This document shows positions 1 through 5,129 of a DNA stretch of 5,221 nucleotides, piece after piece. The stretch is from Lachnoclostridium phytofermentans (GTDB lineage Bacteria; Bacillota; Clostridia; Lachnospirales; Lachnospiraceae): contig DPVV01000365.1 in assembly GCA_003526525.1 (NCBI GenBank), positions 1-5,221 on the forward strand, given 5' to 3'. A program made the position numbers and the translations under genes. A model generated the notes under the pieces. The model saw nothing but the letters and a program-made list of their open reading frames with translations. It was not told the DNA's origin and ran no database searches. Every line of letters starts with the position of its first letter. Position 1 is the first letter of the stretch.

Positions 1-1995
1 AAAAATTGTATCATAATGCAATGTAGCAAATAAAGACACATCTTGAATGGTAGCCACTTTTTCATTCTTATATTTTATTGTATTGTCTTTAGAGAAAACA
101 TAACCCTCTACCAAAATATCTGGCTTTTGTTTCGATTCTTCCGTTTCAACAGAGAATTGCTTATCTTTTATAGGTTTGTTATTCATAACCCTATTAGAAT
201 CCAAATATTCCTTTACAAATAAAAAATCCGTTTCGAACGAATAAACTTGATAATAACTAGAGCGGGAATCTACTTGATACAGTATATTATCCCTTATTTC
301 AAAATTATCATTTCCATTCAATATAATACGTTTTAAGTTAGTAAACAGTGGGAACGCTTTTCCTTCTCCCTCAGCAAAACTAGCTCCAAACAAACCCCAT
401 AACGATTTTGAGAAGGTAATTTCCTCAAGATAAGGATTATACGTATTAAAGTCTGCAATATATATCTTATCTGGAATCTGATATTTTTTATCTTTTTTTG
501 CACATGGATAAAGAATTAATATATTGTCATATGCGTGAAAAACAACACCATCTACAGATTTAAAATACGGGTTTCCTTCTTCAATGATTACTGCTTCTAG
601 CTCAAAACATTCTACTCCTAAATATAAATCTACTTGAGCATTAGCCAAGTGACAGTTCTTATGCACATATAACTTCTTCAAATGATTTTGTCTTCTAAGC
701 TGAGCGTTATCAATTGAGGTAACCGTTTCCGGTATTGTATAACTCTTGATATCTAAATCTATTGGAAACCATATAATTTTAGTCATTGTCTTATCATAAA
801 GAATCCCATCTTTTACTGTATAATAAGCATTCAATTCATCTAAATCTAGCACGGATAGGTTACGAAAACCACCTAATAAGCTGCTATATTTATTACCTTC
901 CATTACTTTTAAATTCTTAGGAAGTTTTAAAGCTTGAGTTGTATTTACAGTATTAAATAGATCCATTGGGAATGTTTCTATATTGTCATGAATCTTAATA
1001 ACAGTCTGTTTATTCTGATTTGGGTATACATAAATGTAACTAAAATCGTTAGAGTATAGAACCCCATCAAACAATGCCAGATATGGATTGTTATCATCTA
1101 CCTGTATGGAAACAAGTTGATTTTTACTCATATTTGAACAAGATATTAAGGATTTTGGTATTGTTAGTGTTTTAAGTGTATTGATATTCTTAATCTTAGT
1201 TCCATCTAAAACCACCATCCCCTGTGGCAGATTTAACTCTTCCACTTGTTTCTTTTCGGGCCAATACTCGATATAACTTTTATCATGTCGATATAAAATT
1301 CCATCGACAGAAGCAAAATATGGATTTGTTGATGCAACCGTAATCGATGTTAATTCAGCTTGATAAAATGCCTCACTTTCTAATTGGCGAAAGCTCTTTG
1401 GTAAAGCAATTTCAGCTAATGTCGAAGCACGAAATGCAAAGTTTTCAATACATACGAGTCCTTCCGGTATCTGAATATGATCCATAGATACAAAGGCGAA
1501 TGCATTGTTATTAATCACTTTGGTTCCAATTTCTACAATCGCATTGGCTCCTTTTTTCATCGGATAGGAAATCAATTTCGTTCCATCCTTACTATATAAA
1601 ACTCCATTGATACTTTTATAAGATGGATTATCCTCATCCACATAAATCGCTTCCAAATTGGGAAAAACCTCTTGTAGTGTTGTGTGATAACCATCAATTA
1701 AAATTTCTTCCACTTCATTTGTTATATGTAACTCTTTTAGGTTATTCAATATTGGCATGTAAGTAAAGCTAACCCTAGAAGTTGAAATCGTCACTTGATG
1801 AATTTCTTTTGTATTCGTTATATCTTCACGCTCTTGTGCTGTAATATTATCATACAAATATAACATATGACCTTTCACTTCATAGTTCTTATCTTCAGAT
1901 GCTTTGATTGATTGGGTATTCATTAAAATAATAAATACCATGATAGGAAAAAAAAGAATACTCCTTACCGCATGTAGTGACTTTACCCTTTTCAT
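1..1995 (-). CDS. Secreted BspA-like leucine-rich-repeat surface protein (3' end outside window)
   Basis: A stop-free frame of 665 codons starts at the ATG at 1995-1993 and runs off the window edge. The start is preceded by GGAGGA with a 5-base gap. Residues 1-32 look like a signal peptide: basic KR and K near the N-terminus, a hydrophobic core at about 13-24, and a likely cleavage after SIKA (residue 32). From about 85 to 590 the protein alternates short leucine-rich strands (for example IQIPEGL at 174-180, LTIPKSL at 277-283, YTIPETV at 419-425) with a recurrent module of the form NPYFxSVDGVLYSKD...YP. This pattern is typical of LRR_5/BspA-like proteins of Firmicutes and Bacteroidetes, which are exported and often act in adhesion or at the cell surface. 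Residues 606-630 are Lys/Glu-rich and may be a linker. No membrane anchor, sortase signal or cell-wall-binding domain is visible, but the C-terminus is missing. The family is fairly sure; the ligand and role are unknown. Confidence 0.88.
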   Translation of the reverse strand, partial: MKRVKSLHAVRSILFFPIMVFIILMNTQSIKASEDKNYEVKGHMLYLYDNITAQEREDITNTKEIHQVTISTSRVSFTYMPILNNLKELHITNEVEEILIDGYHTTLQEVFPNLEAIYVDEDNPSYKSINGVLYSKDGTKLISYPMKKGANAIVEIGTKVINNNAFAFVSMDHIQIPEGLVCIENFAFRASTLAEIALPKSFRQLESEAFYQAELTSITVASTNPYFASVDGILYRHDKSYIEYWPEKKQVEELNLPQGMVVLDGTKIKNINTLKTLTIPKSLISCSNMSKNQLVSIQVDDNNPYLALFDGVLYSNDFSYIYVYPNQNKQTVIKIHDNIETFPMDLFNTVNTTQALKLPKNLKVMEGNKYSSLLGGFRNLSVLDLDELNAYYTVKDGILYDKTMTKIIWFPIDLDIKSYTIPETVTSIDNAQLRRQNHLKKLYVHKNCHLANAQVDLYLGVECFELEAVIIEEGNPYFKSVDGVVFHAYDNILILYPCAKKDKKYQIPDKIYIADFNTYNPYLEEITFSKSLWGLFGASFAEGEGKAFPLFTNLKRIILNGNDNFEIRDNILYQVDSRSSYYQVYSFETDFLFVKEYLDSNRVMNNKPIKDKQFSVETEESKQKPDILVEGYVFSKDNTIKYKNEKVATIQDVSLFATLHYDTIF
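238..1632 (-). repeat. Six diverged copies of an NPxxxSVDGVLY module inside the LRR gene
   Basis: Within the leucine-rich-repeat protein a module of about 23 residues recurs at residues 122-145, 224-246, 303-325, 390-411, 475-497 and 564-586. In bases these are about 1561-1632, 1258-1326, 1021-1089, 763-828, 505-573 and 238-306. The shared core is NPxF/Y-x-S-V-D-G-V/I-L-Y, some eight variable residues, then an aromatic-Pro ending such as SYP, YWP, VYP, WFP or LYP. Copies begin about 79-101 residues apart, the gap being filled by LRR_5 strands. Copy 4 lacks the NP start and copy 6 reads DNILYQV and lacks the final Pro. The copies are diverged enough to be an old protein repeat, not a recent DNA duplication. 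Confidence 0.8.
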
Positions 1996-2000
1996 ACTTA

Positions 2001-2006
2001 TCCTCC
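2001..2006 (-). promoter_or_regulatory. Ribosome binding site of the LRR gene
   Basis: The minus strand reads GGAGGA, then TAAGT, then the ATG at 1995. This near-perfect Shine-Dalgarno sequence decides the start over in-frame ATGs at residues 19 and 25, which lie inside the signal-peptide hydrophobic core. A hairpin arm ends only three bases upstream, at 2010. Confidence 0.85.
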
Positions 2007-2009
2007 ATT

Positions 2010-2039
2010 CTATCGCAATCCTGCGAATTTGGCCGATAG
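2010..2039 (-). promoter_or_regulatory. Leader hairpin next to the LRR gene ribosome binding site, with an alternative fold
   Basis: The arms CTATCG (2039-2034) and CGATAG (2015-2010) are perfectly complementary, and CAA/TTG pairs (2031-2029 with 2018-2016) can extend the helix across a two-base bulge. A second hairpin, TCGCA (2026-2022) with TGCGA (2017-2013) and a four-base GGAT loop, uses 2013-2015 as well, so the two folds exclude each other. Lying three bases upstream of the Shine-Dalgarno sequence, the element could affect translation initiation or mRNA stability. It matches no riboswitch consensus that I recognise; a regulatory role is inference. Confidence 0.4.
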
Positions 2040-2048
2040 CACAAACTC

Positions 2049-2078
2049 GAGTGTAAAAAATCTTGATTTTTCACACTC
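2049..2078 (-). promoter_or_regulatory. 30-base near-perfect hairpin in the LRR gene leader
   Basis: GAGTGTGAAAAATC (2078-2065) and GATTTTTTACACTC (2062-2049) pair along 14 positions with a single G-U wobble. The innermost pair or pairs must open to leave a loop of four to six bases. On the minus strand no U-run follows the 3' arm, so it is not a standard intrinsic terminator, although its 3' arm contains six U residues in the stem. It may be a 5' stabilising stem or part of a regulatory leader. Confidence 0.45.
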
Positions 2079-2107
2079 TCCCTGATTAATTAACCACCGG
2101 TTATATC

Positions 2108-2137
2108 ATAATCTTGCTTGTGATATTGCTTAGGCAA
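2108..2137 (-). promoter_or_regulatory. Tentative promoter of the LRR gene
   Basis: On the minus strand TTGCCT (2137-2132, four of six matches to TTGACA) is followed after 18 bases by GATTAT (2113-2108, four of six matches to TATAAT). An overlapping TATGAT at 2110-2105 is a better -10 box but would have a 21-base spacer. Use of this promoter would give a leader of about 105 bases containing both hairpins at 2010-2078. A good TATAAT at 2182-2177 exists but has no recognisable -35 box at the right distance. Only a weak candidate. Confidence 0.28.
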
Positions 2138-2206
2138 AATTTTACTATATTCTAAGGATAGGCATTGAAAAAGGTAATTATATGGTAAAATTATTACATT
2201 TTTATT

Positions 2207-2269
2207 AAAATAGGAAAACTCTCCTTTACTTATGGTACGCTTCACCGTAACACAAATAAAGGAGAGTTT
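2207..2269 (-). terminator. Likely intrinsic terminator of leuS, with an extended two-part stem
   Basis: The outer arms are 13 bases each and perfectly complementary: AAACTCTCCTTTA (2269-2257) and TAAAGGAGAGTTT (2228-2216). Inside, TTACGGT (2250-2244) and ACCATAA (2236-2230) form a second helix with one C-A mismatch and a seven-base GAAGCGT loop, separated from the outer stem by a 6-by-1 internal loop. The 3' arm ends in TTT and is followed by a T and then CCTATTTT, a moderately U-rich tail. It begins 75 bases after the leuS stop and faces the right way to end that transcript. The tail is imperfect and the hairpin unusually long, so efficiency is uncertain. On the plus strand no U-run follows it. 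Confidence 0.65.
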
Positions 2270-2343
2270 ACATCTTGTCTTATTAACCGATTATCACGTT
2301 AGGACTTCTATTTGAATAATAACAAATCCGCTAACTACACCAA

Positions 2344-4767
2344 TTATTTTACAACAATATTAATTATTTTACCTTTAACATAGATCTCTTTTACAATTGC
2401 TTTTCCTTCCATCGCTTTTGCAACGGTAGGAACTTCCTTCGCTTTAGCAAGGGCAGAGTCATTCTCTTCATCCACTGCTAACTCTACAGTACCCTTCACC
2501 TTACCATTTACTTGAACACCAATCGTAATAGTATCTTCTTTGATAGCGTCTTCATCATAAGTTGGCCAGCTCTCAATAGCTAGTGTATTGTTATTACCTA
2601 AGAGATTCCACATCTCTTCACCAACATGAGGACAAATACAAGAATACATCTTAATAAAGCCTTCTGCATACTCTCTTGGGCAAGTTCCTACTTTATATAC
2701 ACTATTTACAAAAATCATCATCTGGCTAATGGCTGTATTAAAGCCCAATTGTTCGAAGTCGCTTGTCACTTTCTTCACTGTCTGATGATATACTTTTGTT
2801 AAGGAATCGTCATTGTCCTCTGTAATGTTTTCTTCATTAGTAAAAAATGTCCATACACGATTAATGAATTTTCTTGCGCCTTCTACACCTTGTTGATTCC
2901 ATGGTTTAGATACTTCTAACGGTCCCATAAACATCTCATAAAGTCTTAAGGTATCTGCACCATAATCTCTAACGATATCACTTGGATTTACAACAAATTC
3001 TGGGAAACGTTTACCCATCTTAATACCATTGGAACCTAGAATCATTCCTTGATGAACTAATTTCTTAAATGGCTCTCTTACTGGTGATAAACCTTTATCA
3101 TATAGATAACGATTCCAAATTCTTGAGTACATTAAGTGTCCAACTGCATGTTCTGGACCACCAATATATAAATCTACTGGTAACCAATGCTTTAGCAATT
3201 CTTGATTTGCAAATTCCTCTTGGTTATCTGGGTCGATATAACGCATAAAATACCAGCTTGAACCTGCACTACCAGGCATGGTTGAAGTTTCGCGCTTTCC
3301 TTTTACACCGTCTTTTTCATATTGTTTCCATTCAGTTGCATTTTCAAGAGGAGCCTTACCATTCTTACCTTTGTAATCTTCAAGTACAGGTAAAATAAGT
3401 GGTAATTCGCTATCACTTAATACATGAATTTCATCATTTTCTGTATAGACAACTGGTACTGGTTCTCCCCAGTATCTTTGTCTAGCAAAAATCCATTCAC
3501 GGAAATGGTAATTCACCGATTTACGTGCAACGCCCATCTTGCTTAACTTCTCAGTAATTGCTACTTTTGCTTCTTCAACTGTAAGTCCTGTAAATTCTTC
3601 TGAGTTCATTAAGATGCAGCCTTTACCAAGATAATCACCCTTTTCAAATGCTTTCTCGCTTACATCTGCTCCATCAATTACTTGAATCATAGGGATATTA
3701 TGAACCCCGGCATATTCAAAGTCTCTTTGGTCATGAGAAGGAACTGCCATAACTGCACCTGTTCCATAGCTTGCTAATACGAAATCGCCAATGAACAAAG
3801 GAACTTCCTTGCCATTCACTGGATTAATTGCATAGATACCCTTTAAGATACAACCTGACTTTGTCTTATTAAGCTCCGTACGGTCCATATCATTCTTCTT
3901 AAGAGTTTCATTAATATAAGCTTCTACTTCTTCTTTATTCTCAACTCTAGGCATTAAGTCTTTCACAATCTGACCGTCTGGAGCAAGTACCATGAATGTA
4001 ATACCATAAATTGTTTCAATACAAGTTGTATAAATGGAGAAATTACCACCACCAACGATCTCAAAATCAACTTCCACACCTTCGGATTTACCAATCCAGT
4101 GTCTTTGCATATCCTTAGTGGATTCTGGCCAATCGATTTCCTCTAAGCCTTCTAATAATTTTTCAGCAAAGGCTGGTTGATTGATTACCCATTGCTTCAT
4201 ATTTTTACGGATAACTGGATAACCACCACGTTCGGATTTACCATCAATAACTTCATCATTCGATAATACTGTACCAAGTTCTTCACACCAGTTTACTGGC
4301 ATATCAATGTATTTTGCATAACCATCTAAATATAATTGTTTGAAAATCCATTGGGTCCATTTATAGAATTTTGGGTCACTCGTAGCAATCATTTTAGACC
4401 AGTCATAGTCAAAACCAAGTTCTTTTAACTGTTTTGAAAAGGATTCAATATTTTTTTCTGTAAATCCATTTGGGTGATTTCCTGTACTAACAGCATATTG
4501 TTCTGCTGGCAACCCAAAGGAGTCATATCCCATTGGATGCAATACATTATAGCCTTGCATACGTTTCATACGTGATACAATGTCGGTTGCTGTATATCCT
4601 TCTGGATGTCCTGCATGAAGACCAACTCCTGATGGATAAGGGAACATGTCTAGTACATAATATTTAGGTTTACTAAAGTCCCATACATCGGTCTTAAATG
4701 TTTCTTTTTCTTCCCAATATTTCTGCCATTTCTCTTCAATTTTTTTTGGATCATATAGTTGTTCCAT
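2344..4767 (-). CDS. leuS: Leucyl-tRNA synthetase, cytosolic class Ia enzyme
   Basis: LeuRS joins leucine to tRNA-Leu using ATP and clears mischarged tRNA in its CP1 editing domain. The 807 residues match the roughly 800-residue Bacillus-type enzymes. Visible landmarks, in order: PYPSGVGLHAGH at 43-54 (the HIGH motif, as HAGH); NWCEELGTVL at 159-168, where the zinc-binding cysteines of some LeuRS are reduced to one; DWPESTKDMQRHWIG at 212-226; the CP1 editing domain at about 227-420, with TTCIET at 247-252 in place of the usual TTRPDT and HDQRD at 345-349 intact; FARQRYWGEP at 427-436; AGSSWYFMRYIDP at 501-513; GGPEHAVGHLMYSR at 536-549; KMGKR at 583-587 in place of KMSKS; GADTLRLYEMFMGP at 603-616; the helical anticodon-binding domain at about 650-735; and a C-terminal domain with VQVNGKVKG at 751-759. 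The ATG at 4767 has a GGAG seven bases upstream and gives the family's usual N-terminus. Expression is set by the T-box leader. The two variant motifs look like lineage differences, since the key threonines, aspartates and lysines remain. Confidence 0.98.
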   Translation of the reverse strand: MEQLYDPKKIEEKWQKYWEEKETFKTDVWDFSKPKYYVLDMFPYPSGVGLHAGHPEGYTATDIVSRMKRMQGYNVLHPMGYDSFGLPAEQYAVSTGNHPNGFTEKNIESFSKQLKELGFDYDWSKMIATSDPKFYKWTQWIFKQLYLDGYAKYIDMPVNWCEELGTVLSNDEVIDGKSERGGYPVIRKNMKQWVINQPAFAEKLLEGLEEIDWPESTKDMQRHWIGKSEGVEVDFEIVGGGNFSIYTTCIETIYGITFMVLAPDGQIVKDLMPRVENKEEVEAYINETLKKNDMDRTELNKTKSGCILKGIYAINPVNGKEVPLFIGDFVLASYGTGAVMAVPSHDQRDFEYAGVHNIPMIQVIDGADVSEKAFEKGDYLGKGCILMNSEEFTGLTVEEAKVAITEKLSKMGVARKSVNYHFREWIFARQRYWGEPVPVVYTENDEIHVLSDSELPLILPVLEDYKGKNGKAPLENATEWKQYEKDGVKGKRETSTMPGSAGSSWYFMRYIDPDNQEEFANQELLKHWLPVDLYIGGPEHAVGHLMYSRIWNRYLYDKGLSPVREPFKKLVHQGMILGSNGIKMGKRFPEFVVNPSDIVRDYGADTLRLYEMFMGPLEVSKPWNQQGVEGARKFINRVWTFFTNEENITEDNDDSLTKVYHQTVKKVTSDFEQLGFNTAISQMMIFVNSVYKVGTCPREYAEGFIKMYSCICPHVGEEMWNLLGNNNTLAIESWPTYDEDAIKEDTITIGVQVNGKVKGTVELAVDEENDSALAKAKEVPTVAKAMEGKAIVKEIYVKGKIINIVVK

Positions 4768-4774
4768 ATTTTTT

Positions 4775-4778
4775 CTCC
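4775..4778 (-). promoter_or_regulatory. Ribosome binding site of leuS
   Basis: GGAG (within GGAGAA) sits seven bases upstream of the leuS ATG and 22 bases after the leader terminator's U-run. It lies outside the terminator stem, so control by the leader should be transcriptional. Confidence 0.8.
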
Positions 4779-4800
4779 ATTCTTTTGCTTTTACATAAAT

Positions 4801-4840
4801 AAAAAAATCCCTTCGCCTCCAATAAAAGAGACGAAAGGAT
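4801..4840 (-). terminator. Intrinsic terminator of the leuS T-box leader
   Basis: ATCCTTTCGTCTC (4840-4828) pairs with GAGGCGAAGGGAT (4819-4807) over 13 positions, two of them G-U, around an eight-base loop, followed by six U residues (4806-4801). It should form when tRNA-Leu is charged and stop transcription before leuS. Confidence 0.95.
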
Positions 4841-4862
4841 AAACCTACCGCGGTACCACTCT
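4827..4862 (-). promoter_or_regulatory. T-box antiterminator element
   Basis: The 5' side is AGAG-UGGUACC-GCG (4862-4849) and the 3' side is CGUCUCU (4833-4827). The outer helix pairs AGAG with CUCU; the inner helix pairs CG with CG beyond the seven-base bulge that receives the tRNA acceptor end. The usual sequence is AGGG with CCCU, so both sides have changed together and pairing is kept. The 3' side is also the 5' arm of the terminator, which makes the two folds exclusive. Confidence 0.85.
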
Positions 4863-4946
4863 AATTCAGGGATAACCCTGCACTTAAATTCTATAACGGG
4901 AATTCCCGCCAAGGTCTACTTAAGTTCAACCTCAGAGTTCATAGAC

Positions 4947-4949
4947 GAG
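4947..4949 (-). promoter_or_regulatory. T-box specifier codon CUC (Leu)
   Basis: The triplet lies after GAA and before G in the 3' side of the Stem I specifier loop, opposite an AGUA sequence expected of the loop E-like fold. It would read tRNA-Leu with a GAG anticodon. A second GAA-CUC occurs at 4940-4935, but there CUC is followed by U and not by the purine usually found; it also lies below the TAGA/TCTA helix. Both candidates specify leucine, so the amino-acid assignment does not depend on the choice. Confidence 0.75.
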
Positions 4950-5048
4950 TTCAAAGCTTCCCAGATTATCTTCCACCTACCGATAACTCTCTGTTACTGG
5001 AACCTACTTCTACTACTTCTAATCATAACTTTTATCTTATCTGATAAT

Positions 5049-5077
5049 ACACTAACCTTTTCTTTTCAATATGTCAA
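5049..5077 (-). promoter_or_regulatory. Promoter of the leuS T-box transcript
   Basis: A perfect TTGACA -35 box (5077-5072) is followed after exactly 17 bases by TAGTGT (5054-5049), a weak -10 box with the essential first T, second A and last T. A better-looking TATTAT at 5049-5044 lies 22 bases from the -35 box, too far for normal use. Transcription would start near 5042, just before Stem I. Confidence 0.65.
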
Positions 5078-5085
5078 GGGGTCTT

Positions 5086-5128
5086 TGAAAAATTAAAGCA
5101 AACGATAGTTCCAAAGAACAGCCTTTTG
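5086..5128 (-). terminator. Weak terminator-like hairpin after the upstream gene
   Basis: Starting one base after the TGA at 5132-5130, an imperfect hairpin spans 5128-5099. It has CAAA/TTTG at the base, a few pairs with mismatches in the middle, and GTTC/GAAC around a TTTG loop at the tip; about ten of thirteen positions pair. CTTTAATTTTT-like U-rich sequence follows. The position fits the end of the upstream gene, but the stem is AT-rich and interrupted. If it does not work, upstream transcription would run into the leuS leader. Confidence 0.35.
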
Positions 5129-5129
5129 T

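Larger units (their letters stand above)
1996..2343. other. 348-base intergenic region between leuS and the LRR gene
   Basis: No convincing coding sequence is present on either strand. Read on the minus strand it contains, in order, a short downstream stretch of the leuS transcript, the 54-base terminator-like hairpin (2269-2216), an AT-rich tract (about 2215-2140), the tentative promoter, a small TAACC/GGTTA hairpin near 2104-2092, the 30-base hairpin, the hairpin by the ribosome binding site, and the GGAGGA itself. The layout suggests two separate transcription units in the same direction. Confidence 0.6.
4801..5042 (-). promoter_or_regulatory. T-box riboswitch leader of leuS, specific for tRNA-Leu
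   Basis: The leader senses the charging state of tRNA-Leu. Stem I runs from about 5030 to 4930. Its upper part pairs TTCCAG (5002-4997) with CTGGGAA (4964-4958, one G bulged) and TTATC (4986-4982) with GATAA (4970-4966). Between them are the AG bulge AGAGAG (4992-4987) and the distal loop GGTAGGTGGAA (4981-4971), the elements known to dock on the tRNA elbow. The specifier loop has AGUA on the 5' side (from 5017) and GAA-CUC-G on the 3' side (4952-4946), closed by TAGA/TCTA (5021-5018, 4945-4942). Central helices are ACTTAA/TTAAGT (4925-4920, 4887-4882), CGGG/CCCG (4908-4897) and the Stem III-like CAGGG/CCCTG (4880-4867). The T-box sequence AGAGTGGTACCGCG (4862-4849) carries the UGGU that pairs with the tRNA NCCA end. 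The leader ends in an intrinsic terminator 33 bases before leuS. Pairings were made by eye. Confidence 0.95.

Noticed and set aside
2049..2078. Hairpin considered as an intrinsic terminator
   Set aside because: On the minus strand the sequence after the 3' arm is GAGTTTGTGC, not a U-run, and it lies directly upstream of a gene with a strong ribosome binding site. On the plus strand there is no gene to end.
2010..2104. Known riboswitch (c-di-GMP, SAM, purine, TPP, cobalamin, T-box) upstream of the LRR gene
   Set aside because: None of the conserved core sequences that I know for these classes is present; only generic stems are visible.
2177..2182. Perfect TATAAT on the minus strand as the LRR gene's -10 box
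   Set aside because: The sequence 16-18 bases upstream is an A/T run with no resemblance to TTGACA, and such a hexamer is expected by chance in this AT-rich tract.
2231..2320. Plus-strand reading frame of about 27 codons from the ATG near 2232
   Set aside because: It has no ribosome binding site, starts inside the loop region of the terminator hairpin, overlaps that hairpin's arm, and shows no protein-like character.
2344..4767. leuS considered as a degenerate or inactive copy because of the KMGKR and TTCIET motifs
   Set aside because: The frame is intact at the family's normal length, all other signature blocks are present, the key lysines, threonines and aspartates remain, and it has a full T-box leader and ribosome binding site.
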